Shown one piece after another: positions 1 to 8,369 of a DNA stretch of 30,488 nucleotides (the first letter of the stretch is position 1; the number at the start of each line of letters is the position of its first letter). Source of the DNA: Blastocatellia bacterium (GTDB taxonomy: Bacteria > Acidobacteriota > Blastocatellia > Pyrinomonadales > Pyrinomonadaceae); assembly GCA_003487805.1 (NCBI GenBank), contig DNNE01000215.1, forward strand, positions 12,546 to 43,033, written 5' to 3'. The position numbers were made by a program, and so were the translations under genes. The notes beneath the pieces were generated by a model, which was not told the origin of the DNA, did no database searches, and saw only the letters and a program-made list of their open reading frames with translations.

Positions 1-160
1 GCAGATTACGCAGATTACACCGACAAGAAAAACAGCGGGCCAAAAAGAAAGCACAAAAGGCACAAACAGGAAGATCCAAAAACACGTAAAGAATCCGGAG
101 ATTGTTTTTGTGCCTCTTGTGCCTTTTTGTGGCTTACTTCTTATCTGTGTAATCTGTGGA
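1..160. repeat. Intergenic hairpin built from short tandem words (copy 1, cut by window edge)
   Basis: Two nested pairs of arms can be seen. The outer left arm (1-20) is a 9-base word containing CAGATTAC written twice, and its complement (ATCTGTGTAATCTGTG) lies at 143-158. The inner arms are 40-66 (GCACAAAAGGCACAAA core) and 104-132 (TTTGTGCCTCTTGTGCC core). The element ends about ten bases before the CoxG-like start codon, so the hairpin could influence its translation. The left end may continue outside the window. At least five other copies of the same design, with different words, lie in this window. Confidence 0.75.
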
Positions 161-169
161 TGACATCTG

Positions 170-628
170 ATGAAGATCGAAGGCACCCACCAAATTCACG
201 CCCAGCGCGATCGGATCTACGCCGCTCTCATCAATCCTCAAATTCTGCAACTGTGCATTCCGGGTTGCCAGTCGCTCGACAAGACCGCTGACAATACTTA
301 CGTCGCGACGATGAAAGCGGGCGTTGGTCCGGTAAAAGGAATATTCAAAGGCAACGTGCGTCTCGAGGACATGCAGCCGCCGTCGCACTACCGCATGATT
401 GTCGACGGCAAAGGCGGGCCCGGCTTTGTAAAAGGCACCGGCGAATTCGATCTGCAAGACGTCGATGGCGGAACCGTGATTGCCTATAAAGGCGAACTGC
501 AAGTCGGCGGAGTGATCGCCGGAGTGGGCCAGCGCATGATTGAAGCGGCCGCCAAGATGCTGGCTGCACAGTTTTTCAGCAAGCTGGATTCGGAAATCAA
601 GAAAGCTGAGCAACCGGCAGTATCCTAA
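170..628 (+). CDS. CoxG-like SRPBCC family protein
   Basis: This 152-residue protein resembles the carbon monoxide dehydrogenase subunit G (CoxG) branch of the SRPBCC/START-like ligand-binding fold. The family signature is visible at the start: a polar strand, then a helix and the segment PQILQLCIPGCQSL (about residues 23-36), followed by paired strands with VGPVKGIFKGNVRL (52-65) and a Gly-rich turn. The long C-terminal amphipathic helix (about 115-147, from VGQRMIEAAAKMLAAQF) fits the fold. CoxG proteins are known mainly from cox clusters, where they anchor the dehydrogenase to the membrane, but many family members stand alone. No cox subunits are seen here, so the actual role is unknown. 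The start follows a hairpin repeat with no clear Shine-Dalgarno sequence. The next gene is on the opposite strand. Family is confident, function is not. Confidence 0.85.
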   Translation: MKIEGTHQIHAQRDRIYAALINPQILQLCIPGCQSLDKTADNTYVATMKAGVGPVKGIFKGNVRLEDMQPPSHYRMIVDGKGGPGFVKGTGEFDLQDVDGGTVIAYKGELQVGGVIAGVGQRMIEAAAKMLAAQFFSKLDSEIKKAEQPAVS

Positions 629-638
629 TTTGAATTTT

Positions 639-748
639 CTCTGCGGCCCTCTGTGGGATCCTCAGTTTCCCCTCTGCGGTAATCCTCAGGCAGCGAAATG
701 AAACCGCAGAGGAAGCACCGAGGTCTTCGCAGAGGAACGCAGAGGAGA
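639..748. repeat. Intergenic hairpin built from short tandem words (copy 2)
   Basis: CTCTGCGG/CTCTGTGG-type words at 639-657 and 669-690 are answered by complementary CCGCAGAGG words at 703-713, 727-736 and 738-746. The arms are imperfect and offset, as in the other copies. The element sits in the 387-base gap between the convergent CoxG-like gene and phosphatase gene, and with the next element it fills almost all of it. No gene is seen in the gap. Confidence 0.7.
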
Positions 749-770
749 CTTAAATTACGACACTACGGAG

Positions 771-966
771 TAACCTCTGTCTTCGTGTCCGTTGTGTCTT
801 CGTGGTGAATCAATCCCGGCCAGCCACTCATCCCGAAGACACCAAGATTATGCAATGCTTCGCGGTGCGCTATTTTAGGATCCTCCCATGCCAGGCAAAG
901 ACGATCCACGAATTCACACGAAACGTTTTTTTCGAATCCATTTCGTGTGACTGCGTGGATCATTCT
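771..966. repeat. Intergenic hairpin built from short tandem words (copy 3)
   Basis: The left part (771-812) carries TCTTCGTGTCCGTTGTGTCT, followed by TTCGTGGTG. Complementary words GAAGACACCAAGA follow at about 835-847. A second nested pair is CGATCCACGAATTCACACGA at 902-921 against TTTCGTGTGACTGCGTGGAT at 941-960. The central part is degenerate. Predicted open frames across this segment do not resemble any protein and have no translation signals. Confidence 0.65.
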
Positions 967-1015
967 TGCTCAGGGGAAAGACAACACGAACCCAATACAG
1001 GGGACTACCCGACGC

Positions 1016-1825
1016 TCAGTCCCTCAACAAAGCCCTTCGCTTGGCTTGCTTCTCTTTCGACGACAAATTGAAGTTGTAGTCGTAAATCGAATTCTCCCAA
1101 TCACCGTACATCGGATTAGGCAGCACGATGAAGTGAGTCCCGAACTGCGACTTATTTTTTTCGGTGACTTCGATTCGGCTGGCCACTGTCTTGCTCTTCT
1201 CAAACATGTCAGAGAAGTCGTTCAAGTTGTCACCCATCAACAGCACCACGTGGTATCGCTTATCGATCGAGTCGCGACGCGGCTGCTTACTGTCGCTCTT
1301 TGTGTCGGTGCGCACCAGCAGAGTTTCGTCATTTACTTCAGGAAATCCCACGTTTTTGAGGTTCCGTGCCGTGCCGTCTTTTTCGGCAATCTTTCGATTT
1401 GTCACATAAAAAACGCGCACGCCGCGCGAGTGTGCGTAGCGCAAAAATTCCAACGCGCCCGGAATCGGCGTCGCCTCGGCGCGGTTACACCAATCGGTCC
1501 AGCCTTCCGGATAATTCACGCCTTTCTTAATGAGCATCCCCTGGTAACGACTGTTATCGAGGATCGTCTCGTCGACATCGACGATGATCGCGCGCCGCAT
1601 GCGAATGCGTCGGTTGCGCAAATCGCGATCGAGCAACATACGAGCCAGCACGTATGTCTGGTACTCAAGCGCACGCGCTTCGCCTGCTGCCTGCTGCCAC
1701 ACAGTCGCCGCTTCGATGTAAGTGTTGTCGGCTTGCTGCTGTCCATTAACTGCTATGACGAAACTGAATAAAAACGCTGTGGCGATGGACGCGACTCTTG
1801 CTCTTGAAACAGAATTGATTCTCAT
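1016..1825 (-). CDS. Secreted acid phosphatase, HAD class IIIB (e(P4)-like)
   Basis: A 269-residue protein with an N-terminal signal peptide (hydrophobic run about 12-27, cleavage expected near VNG-QQQ) and a HAD IIIB acid phosphatase domain. Visible motifs are DVDET at 83-87 (nucleophile D83, acid/base D85), FYVTNR at 139-144 (motif II), a Lys-containing stretch near 176-181, and GDNLNDF at 198-204 (D199 and D203 as metal ligands). These fit the family of Haemophilus lipoprotein e(P4), which hydrolyses nucleoside monophosphates and similar esters outside the inner membrane. The lipobox cysteine of e(P4) is absent, so a soluble periplasmic or secreted enzyme is inferred. It starts 24 bases after the stop of the upstream aminopeptidase gene on the same strand, so the two are probably co-transcribed. 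Substrate is not determined by the sequence. Confidence 0.9.
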   Translation of the reverse strand: MRINSVSRARVASIATAFLFSFVIAVNGQQQADNTYIEAATVWQQAAGEARALEYQTYVLARMLLDRDLRNRRIRMRRAIIVDVDETILDNSRYQGMLIKKGVNYPEGWTDWCNRAEATPIPGALEFLRYAHSRGVRVFYVTNRKIAEKDGTARNLKNVGFPEVNDETLLVRTDTKSDSKQPRRDSIDKRYHVVLLMGDNLNDFSDMFEKSKTVASRIEVTEKNKSQFGTHFIVLPNPMYGDWENSIYDYNFNLSSKEKQAKRRALLRD

Positions 1826-1849
1826 GTTTTTGATTTAGTAGTCGATAAA

Positions 1850-3427
1850 CTAGGGAAGACGTTGACGCCGGGCCTTCGCGATGAACGCTTCAATGTCTGC
1901 GATGCTGCGCGGCAGAGCGGCAGTCATCCACTTCGCACCTTCGGGAGTGATTACCATGTCGTCTTCGATGCGCACGCCGATCCCACGGTACTTTTCGAAC
2001 GCCGGACGAATCGCCGCTATTAATTTTTCGTTCTCCGGCGTCTTTGGCAAATTGTCCAACGCATCGGGCCGAATGTAGATTCCCGGTTCGTTGGTAAAGG
2101 TCATCCCCGGTTCAAAGCGCGCGCCCCCGCCGACGTCATGCACGTTCATTCCCAACCAATGACCGTTCTGGTGCATGAACCACATCCGATACTGCTCAGA
2201 ATTAGGATCGGTAATCAGGCCAAGCTTCAGCAGTCCGGCTTTGATCACTGCCAGCGACGCGCGATGCGCATCTGAAAGAGTAGCTCCAGGCTTCGCAGCC
2301 CGGGCGGCAGCCTCCTGCGCGTCATAGACGATTTGATATATCGCAGCCTGCGCCGGCGAGAACTTTCCGTTGACCGGCGTTGTGCGCGTGACGTCCGCGC
2401 TATAGTGGCCAAACTCAGCGCCGACATCCATCAACAAAAGATCGCCGGGCTGGCACTGTGATTGCGACTCTTCGTAATGCAGGGTCGTGGCATTCGCGCC
2501 ACAGCCGACGATGTCCGGATAACCCCAATTGTCTGCGTTGCGAAGTTTGAAGACGCGCGCGACTTCCGCATCGATTTCGTATTCCCATTTCGCGTTAGCC
2601 GCGGCGATCCAGGCGCGCTCATGCGCTTCGATGCTGATGTCGATCGCGTGTTGAAGAATCTCAAGCTCCATCGCAGATTTTCGCGCGCGCATGTCCGCGA
2701 AAATTGGCGCGATCGTTTTGATGGTTATGCCCGCAACGGTTTTCCAGTCGTTCGCAAAGCGTTGCTCCTGGCGATACTCGCGACTCTCGCCCCTGTCTGG
2801 TGCGGCGACGAGACAAACGGTCGCAAGCGAACTCACATCATTGCCGGCAGAACCTGTGGCCGATCGCGGACTCGACATCAAAACATTCTCAGCTTTCGGC
2901 GAATAAGATTCCTTGTTGCGCGCCGCTTTCATGAACGGTTCAAACTCGCTGGCCGCCCAAATCTCTTTGATCCCAGAAAAACGCGCGGCCTCTTCCGCGC
3001 TGTACATATGACCGGTCCACGTTTCGGCCGCGGGGTTGCGTCGCGGCAGAAAAAGTATTTCCGGAGAGTGCGTCCCCGGCATCATTATCAGCGTCGCGCC
3101 TTTTTGGTTCAGATTGGTGAGATAAAAAAGATTGTTCTCTTGCCGGAAAGCGTAATCTACGTCGTTGGTATAAACGCGAGGCTCGGCGCTGAACATTACC
3201 AACATCGCGCCTGGTCCGATCGCTTCGGCCACGTGCTTGCGCCGCGCGGCCAATTCATCCAGACGCTTTGCATCATCAAACACGGGCGCGGGCGGCGTGA
3301 CGCGAACCACTGTCGCCGGCGGCGCATCCTTGCTCGCCAGAGCTGAATCAAACTGGAAAAGGGAAACGAAACCAATAGCGGCTAAGGCAAGAAAGCAAAC
3401 GACAAGAGTTCTGGTTCTATTATTCAT
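1850..3427 (-). CDS. Exported Xaa-Pro aminopeptidase, M24B family
   Basis: The start at 3427 gives 525 residues and is preceded by GGAG. The upstream in-frame ATG at 3511 would read into a repeat element and displace the signal peptide. Residues 1-31 look like a signal peptide. An aminopeptidase P N-terminal domain (about 50-230) contains the FRQENNLFYLTNL segment. The pita-bread catalytic domain follows, with all five expected metal ligands: D334 (MDVGAE), D345 (SADVTRT), H423 (NGHWLGMNVHDVG), E447 (TNEPG) and E488 (RIEDD). The family releases N-terminal residues preceding proline using two Mn or Zn ions. The E. coli enzyme is cytosolic, whereas this one appears exported, fitting scavenging of proline-rich peptides. 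It is followed by the acid phosphatase after 24 bases, probably as one transcript. Confidence 0.93.
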   Translation of the reverse strand: MNNRTRTLVVCFLALAAIGFVSLFQFDSALASKDAPPATVVRVTPPAPVFDDAKRLDELAARRKHVAEAIGPGAMLVMFSAEPRVYTNDVDYAFRQENNLFYLTNLNQKGATLIMMPGTHSPEILFLPRRNPAAETWTGHMYSAEEAARFSGIKEIWAASEFEPFMKAARNKESYSPKAENVLMSSPRSATGSAGNDVSSLATVCLVAAPDRGESREYRQEQRFANDWKTVAGITIKTIAPIFADMRARKSAMELEILQHAIDISIEAHERAWIAAANAKWEYEIDAEVARVFKLRNADNWGYPDIVGCGANATTLHYEESQSQCQPGDLLLMDVGAEFGHYSADVTRTTPVNGKFSPAQAAIYQIVYDAQEAAARAAKPGATLSDAHRASLAVIKAGLLKLGLITDPNSEQYRMWFMHQNGHWLGMNVHDVGGGARFEPGMTFTNEPGIYIRPDALDNLPKTPENEKLIAAIRPAFEKYRGIGVRIEDDMVITPEGAKWMTAALPRSIADIEAFIAKARRQRLP

Positions 3428-3477
3428 CTCAACTCCGGGTCTCAAAATTTGGGACGGTGTTTCGCATAGATCAATTA

Positions 3478-3631
3478 ACCACAGAGCGCACAGAGAAAAG
3501 CTAAGCCACAAAAAGGCACAAGAAGCACAAAAGGTTTATCAACAGCGACCGTGGTTTCTCTTTTACTGTTTGTGCCTTTTGTGCATTTTCGTGGCTGATT
3601 CTTTTTGTCCTTCTCTGTGCCCACTGTGGTA
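3478..3631. repeat. Intergenic hairpin built from short tandem words (copy 4)
   Basis: The left arm (3479-3535) holds CCACAGAGCGCACAGAGA and then GCCACAAAAAGGCACAAGAA. The right arm (about 3571-3630) holds the complementary words TTTGTGCCTTTTGTGC, CGTGGCTGA and TCTCTGTGCCCACTGTGGT. A loop of about 35 bases separates them. It combines the word of copy 1 (TTTGTGCC) with that of copy 2 (CTCTGTG). The element fills much of the gap between the kinase stop and the aminopeptidase start, on the same strand, so a read-through hairpin or terminator role is possible. Confidence 0.75.
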
Positions 3632-3685
3632 AAAAAAGTTTTAAGCTTCGGCGGTGCGTTTCTTTGGTGGTAACGCGCACTAGAC

Positions 3686-5320
3686 TTAAGGATGATTTTC
3701 GTTTCGATTTCGTTTCGGTTTGTCACTGGGCGTGATGACTCTGGTTTTCCCTTTGGGGCCAACGAACACGGTTGTGCCATCCGGATTTCTGATTAGGCGT
3801 CCGCCGTTCGGCAGCACTCTGATGTCGGGCATCGTTCCCGGCGGAGGTCGCCTGTCCTGCGGCGGCGGGCGATTTGGATTGAAAGGCGGTTGTTGTCCGG
3901 GTAAGGGAGTGCGATCGCCCGGACGATTCGAATCTTGTGCCTGATGGGCCGGATCGAAAGTCTCGGGCCGCGGAGGATTTAATTGCTGTTCGTCTTTCGA
4001 GTCAGGCTTCCTTGCGGCGCTGCGCTGAGTTTCAGTTTTTGTCTTATCAGTCTTCTCTTGAGTCGTCCTGGCAGTATCAACAGACTGGGTCGACTCGGTC
4101 GACGGCGCCGAAGTGTTGCCCGGCTGCGAAGACTGCACGGGCTGCGATTCAGTTTGCACCGTCGGTGCAGCAGCCGGTTGCGATTGACGGCGATGATAAG
4201 CGTAGAATCCTGCGGCGCCGCCGGCGAGCAAGATCAAAACAACCACTGCCGCGGCAATCGGCCGCCAGTTTGTTCGCGCCGGCGCCTGGGCCAACGCCGC
4301 CTGGCCGCCGGTGACTGTCCGCACGTTCGTCGTCTCTCCGGCGACCAACGTCTGCGCTTCGCTGGAGTGCGACGGCGAACTCATCCGCTGTGTTTGATCG
4401 CCGGCCAGTCGCGTTGCTTTTTCTGATGAGACGGTATGCGCCGCGCCGTACCCAACAGTGCCGGGTGTTATCAGCGTCTGTTCACCCATTCCCGACTCAC
4501 CGGCGCGCAAAGCGTCGCGCATTGCCGTTGCGGTCGTGAAACGATCGTCGCGTTTCTGCGACATAGCTTTATCGAGCACATTCGACAAGCCGGCGCTAAC
4601 GTCACTGCGAACCTGATTAGCCAGCGGCAACGGATCAGGCTGACCATTGACGACAGCCCCGGCGCGACTGAGCGCGTCCGGCGGCTTGATGTTCGTGACC
4701 AGGTGATAGAGCGTCGCGCCCAGAGCATAGATGTCGCTGCGCGGATCAGTTCCCTTGCCTTGAATCTGTTCCAACGGTGCGTAGTTCGGCGTGTAGCCAA
4801 AGATGCTGGCCGAAGTTGTGACCGCCGTAAGTGGCCCTACGGACCCTTTGGCAAGTCCAAAATCCAGCAACACGATTTGCCCCCGCGCTGTCAGTTTCAG
4901 ATTCTGCGGTTTGATATCGCGATGAATTATTTGCGGGTCCTGGGTGTGAAGATAATCGAGCGCGTCACAAAGCTGATCGCCCCAGCGCGCGACTTCATCC
5001 TCGGGAAAAGGAGCATTGCGCGCGTTGAGCATCTCAAAGAGATCTTCGCCCGCAATGAACTGCATCACCAGAAATTGGCCATCGCCTTCGTTGAAATGAT
5101 CGCTGACGCGGGGCAATGCCTGATGATGAAGCCGCGCCAAAAGCCGCGCTTCGCGCTCGAATTGTTTGCGAAGTTTCTCGTCAACAAAAAACGTTTCCTT
5201 CAATGCGACCACAGTATCCAGCCGCTCATCAACAGCTTCGTGCACCGCCCCCATTCCGCCCTGTCCCAGCTGGCGGACGATGCGATATCGGCCTTGTAAA
5301 ATCGTTCCTTCTGTAAGCAT
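3686..5320 (-). CDS. Transmembrane serine/threonine protein kinase (Hanks type)
   Basis: A 544-residue protein with a cytosolic kinase domain at about 12-272. Visible landmarks are the glycine loop GQGGMG (19-24), catalytic lysine K41 in VALKE, the HRDIKPQN catalytic loop (133-140), DFG (153-155), and APLEQ (181-185) in place of APE. All catalytic residues are present, so an active kinase is expected. A linker rich in Ser/Thr (275-350) precedes one membrane segment (about 354-376). The outside part (377-544) is low-complexity, rich in Pro, Gln, Ser and Thr, with a small terminal segment that repeats RNPDGT-like turns. No PASTA or other sensor domain is seen, so the signal is unknown. It diverges from the UPF0182 gene (176-base gap) and has no clear Shine-Dalgarno sequence. 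Confidence 0.93.
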   Translation of the reverse strand: MLTEGTILQGRYRIVRQLGQGGMGAVHEAVDERLDTVVALKETFFVDEKLRKQFEREARLLARLHHQALPRVSDHFNEGDGQFLVMQFIAGEDLFEMLNARNAPFPEDEVARWGDQLCDALDYLHTQDPQIIHRDIKPQNLKLTARGQIVLLDFGLAKGSVGPLTAVTTSASIFGYTPNYAPLEQIQGKGTDPRSDIYALGATLYHLVTNIKPPDALSRAGAVVNGQPDPLPLANQVRSDVSAGLSNVLDKAMSQKRDDRFTTATAMRDALRAGESGMGEQTLITPGTVGYGAAHTVSSEKATRLAGDQTQRMSSPSHSSEAQTLVAGETTNVRTVTGGQAALAQAPARTNWRPIAAAVVVLILLAGGAAGFYAYHRRQSQPAAAPTVQTESQPVQSSQPGNTSAPSTESTQSVDTARTTQEKTDKTKTETQRSAARKPDSKDEQQLNPPRPETFDPAHQAQDSNRPGDRTPLPGQQPPFNPNRPPPQDRRPPPGTMPDIRVLPNGGRLIRNPDGTTVFVGPKGKTRVITPSDKPKRNRNENHP

Positions 5321-5459
5321 TACGACAAAACTAAACGAAACCGCAGTCTATCATTCTGTCCAACGCAAGGCCAACGCAATTAGTTTCAATCCTTCACGCT
5401 AAAACCGGTCCTTAGCTCGCCAGACTTTGTTAAGACGATCGAGAGTCTATTCTGGTCTT

Positions 5460-5487
5460 TTGACGATCAATACTTTGAGCGTATGCT
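5460..5487 (+). promoter_or_regulatory. Candidate sigma-70-type promoter, possibly giving a leaderless mRNA
   Basis: TTGACG (5460-5465) and TATGCT (5482-5487) are separated by 16 bases. Transcription starting 7-8 bases after the -10 box would begin at or next to the ATG at 5496, and there is no Shine-Dalgarno sequence. A leaderless transcript for the UPF0182 gene is therefore inferred. Confidence 0.45.
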
Positions 5488-5495
5488 AGCCGCGC

Positions 5496-8369
5496 ATGAG
5501 CACGCCAATTTCATTCGACCACGAAGGCGACATCATCGACATAACGCCAAAGAAACCGCGGCGGCGTAAATGGAAATGGCTGATACTCGTTGCAATCGTA
5601 GTTCTCCTTTTCAGCGCCTCACGCGCGGTTTCGATTTATCTATCAGCGGCGTGGTTTGGTTCGCTCGGATATGCATCCATTTTTTGGTTCATCTTCAGAG
5701 CCAAACTCCAGATATTTCTCGTCTTCCTGATCCTGACGACTGCGATCCTGCGTAGCGCATTCTGGCTAATTGGACGCGCCTTCTCATCCTTTTCATTCGA
5801 GCGGCGCACTGTCTTTATTAATCAACAGCCAGTAAATTTTTCGCCGGCGCGCTTACTTCGCCCGTTGGCGTGGGTCGTATCGATAGTCGCCGGATTCATC
5901 TTCGCGTTTGGGATGCGCGAATCATGGCGCAGCTTTGCCTTGTATTTTCATCAAGTCGCCACCAGTCAAGCCGATCCGATCTTTAACAAGCCAGTGGGTT
6001 TTTATCTCTTCACGCTGCCGGTCTATGACGCAATTAGTTCGTGGCTGCTCACGCTCTCGTTCATCATTTTAGTGGCCGCGATTATCTACGCGGCCCTCGC
6101 GATGACCCAGCAGGGGATCTCGACATCCGGCGATTCAGCCAAAGCGCGCAAGATTAGCCTGGCCACAGTGTCCGTGCCGCTCGCGGTTTGGCTCGTAATT
6201 CTGGCCTGGCGTTTCATCCTTTCTCGCTATCCATATCTCTGGGAAGATCACCAGACATTTTCCGGCGTCACGTACGTCGAAGCGAATCATTTATTGCCGG
6301 CGTTTGTCTGGGTGGCCGTGGCCCTCCTGCTAGCCGCGCTGATTTGCCTCATCAACGGGTTTGCGGTGCGAAAATTTCGCTTGCTGATCGCGGCGCTGGC
6401 TATTCCCATCGTTGTTTACGTCATCGGAGCAGTCATCATTCCCGCTTACGTCACCAGTTTTATCGTCAAGCCGAACGAGTTAGGACGCGAGACGCCTTAC
6501 ATCACACACAACATCGCAGCCACGCGAGCGGCCTTCGGAATCGAGCGTATCGAACAGAGAGCTTTCGACGCGAATACCACCGCCGACAGTGCCGATCTAC
6601 AAGGCAATCGCGCGACGCTGGAAAACATTCGGCTGTGGGATTGGCGAGCGCTAAAAGATACGCTGCAGCAAATCCAGGCGATTCGCACCTACTACGATTT
6701 CACCGACGTCGATGTCGATCGTTATGTAGTCGGCGGACAGAAGCGCCAGATGATGATTGGCACCAGAGAGCTTAACGTCGGGAAGCTGCCCGAGTCTTCG
6801 CGGAACTGGGTCAATGAAAAATTAATTTATACGCACGGCTATGGCCTCACGATGAATACCGCCAACGGATTCGATTCTGAAGGCATGCCGAAGTTCGTGG
6901 TGTCGAACATGCCGGTCGAATCCACCGCTCCCGAGATAAAAGTCACCCGGCCCGAAATCTATTACGGTCAGGAAACCGGCGACAGCGTTTATGTTAAGAC
7001 GAAACGGATGGAGTTCAATTATCCGCAGGGAGAGACAAACAATCTCACCGCGTATGAAGGCACTGGCGGTATTGAACTGGGTGGTTTTTTCAAACGCTGG
7101 CTGCTCGCCTGGGCCCTCGACGATGTCACCAAGCTGCCCTTCTCAGACGATGTCACGCCCGCGAGCCGGGCGTTGATTCATCGCAACATCCGCGAAATTG
7201 TTGACGGAGTCGCGCCATTTCTGGTTTACGACAACGATCCTTATATGGTCGTGAGTTCCGAAGGACGGCTCTACTGGATCATCGACGCGTTTACTGAGAG
7301 CGCGACCTATCCTTACTCGCGGCACTACCAGGCCGCCGACAAAAACGTTAACTACATTCGCAACAGCGTCAAGGTTGTCATCGACGCTTACAACGGCACG
7401 ACGAATTTCTATGTATTCGACGCGAACGATCCTTTGATTCAAAGTTATCGCGCGATCTTTCCGGCGCTCTTTCACGATCAAAAAGAAATGCCGGCGGATT
7501 TGCGCGCGCACGTCCGCTATCCCGAGACCTTGATTAAGACGCAAGCCGAGGTTTTTGCTCTCTATCACACGCAAGACATCAACTCGTTCTTTCAGCGCGA
7601 AGACTTGTGGAATGTGGCCCGCCAGGTGGCGCCCAGTGCGGACAAGACCCAGCCAGGAGCAGAGCAATCGATTGAGCCCTACTTCGTCCTGATGCAACTG
7701 CCCGGTGAAAAGGAAGGCGTCGAGTTCGTCGAGATTCTTCCGTTCACCCCGTCGAATCGCAACAACATGATTGGATGGATTGCCGGGCGCTGTGATGGCG
7801 ATGCTTACGGGTCGCTGCTCGCTTACAACTTTCCGAAGTCGCGTCTGGTTGATGGGCCGCTGCAAATCGAAGCGCGGATCGATCAGAATGCTCAGCTATC
7901 TGGCCAGTTCACGCTGTGGAACCAGCAAGGCTCGCACGTCCAACGCGGACATCTGCTCGTGATTCCGATTGGGAAGTCGCTGCTTTACGTCGAGCCAATC
8001 TATTTGAAAGCTGAACGAAGCCCGATGCCGGAACTGCGTCTGGTGGTGCTGGCAACCCAGGACCGTCTGGCGTACGGCAATAACTTTGACGAAGCGCTCA
8101 ACAACCTGTTCGGTGAATCCGCGAAAGCGCCAGCCGAAACCAAACCGGAAACTCAACAACCAAATGCGAACGCCGGCCCGAAAGCTTCGCCCTCTCCGCA
8201 ATCTTCGGCGACGCCCAACATCCAACAGTTGGTTAACCGCGCGGTTCAGGAGTTCGATGATTATCAGAGACTGACGTCAGAAGGTAAGCTGGCGGAAGCG
8301 GGCAAGAAATTAGAAGAGCATAAGCGCACGCTTGAAGAGTTGAAGAAGGCCGGCAGCAAGCTGCCATAG
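5496..8369 (+). CDS. UPF0182 family large integral membrane protein
   Basis: This 957-residue protein matches the UPF0182 (DUF1648-independent, COG1615) architecture: a short cytosolic start, about seven membrane segments in the first third (roughly 28-50, 70-92, 124-141, 183-205, 224-245, 267-289 and 296-318), then a large soluble region of about 500 residues. Family-like stretches are NELGRETPYITHNI (327-340), with tyrosine- and tryptophan-rich segments such as NIRLWDWRAL and YGQETGDSVYV. The last 130 residues are a Pro/Ala/Ser-rich linker and a charged helix likely to form a coiled coil. The biochemical function of the family is not established. The stop codon abuts the stop of the convergent TPR gene with no spacer, leaving no room for a separate terminator. 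Confidence 0.92.
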   Translation: MSTPISFDHEGDIIDITPKKPRRRKWKWLILVAIVVLLFSASRAVSIYLSAAWFGSLGYASIFWFIFRAKLQIFLVFLILTTAILRSAFWLIGRAFSSFSFERRTVFINQQPVNFSPARLLRPLAWVVSIVAGFIFAFGMRESWRSFALYFHQVATSQADPIFNKPVGFYLFTLPVYDAISSWLLTLSFIILVAAIIYAALAMTQQGISTSGDSAKARKISLATVSVPLAVWLVILAWRFILSRYPYLWEDHQTFSGVTYVEANHLLPAFVWVAVALLLAALICLINGFAVRKFRLLIAALAIPIVVYVIGAVIIPAYVTSFIVKPNELGRETPYITHNIAATRAAFGIERIEQRAFDANTTADSADLQGNRATLENIRLWDWRALKDTLQQIQAIRTYYDFTDVDVDRYVVGGQKRQMMIGTRELNVGKLPESSRNWVNEKLIYTHGYGLTMNTANGFDSEGMPKFVVSNMPVESTAPEIKVTRPEIYYGQETGDSVYVKTKRMEFNYPQGETNNLTAYEGTGGIELGGFFKRWLLAWALDDVTKLPFSDDVTPASRALIHRNIREIVDGVAPFLVYDNDPYMVVSSEGRLYWIIDAFTESATYPYSRHYQAADKNVNYIRNSVKVVIDAYNGTTNFYVFDANDPLIQSYRAIFPALFHDQKEMPADLRAHVRYPETLIKTQAEVFALYHTQDINSFFQREDLWNVARQVAPSADKTQPGAEQSIEPYFVLMQLPGEKEGVEFVEILPFTPSNRNNMIGWIAGRCDGDAYGSLLAYNFPKSRLVDGPLQIEARIDQNAQLSGQFTLWNQQGSHVQRGHLLVIPIGKSLLYVEPIYLKAERSPMPELRLVVLATQDRLAYGNNFDEALNNLFGESAKAPAETKPETQQPNANAGPKASPSPQSSATPNIQQLVNRAVQEFDDYQRLTSEGKLAEAGKKLEEHKRTLEELKKAGSKLP

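Noticed and set aside
170..628. Part of a CO dehydrogenase operon
   Set aside because: No coxM, coxS or coxL gene is adjacent; the downstream neighbour is on the opposite strand. The region left of the window is not visible.
947..1771. 274-codon open frame on the plus strand
   Set aside because: It lies antisense to the acid phosphatase, whose motifs are complete. The plus-strand product has no family features and no ribosome binding site.
2462..3346. 294-codon open frame on the plus strand
   Set aside because: Antisense to the M24 aminopeptidase catalytic and N-terminal domains, rich in Arg and His as expected of a shadow frame.
1..3631. CRISPR array, suggested by repeated short words
   Set aside because: The repeats are 9-11 bases, lie in inverted pairs, lack unique spacers of constant length, and no cas gene is present.
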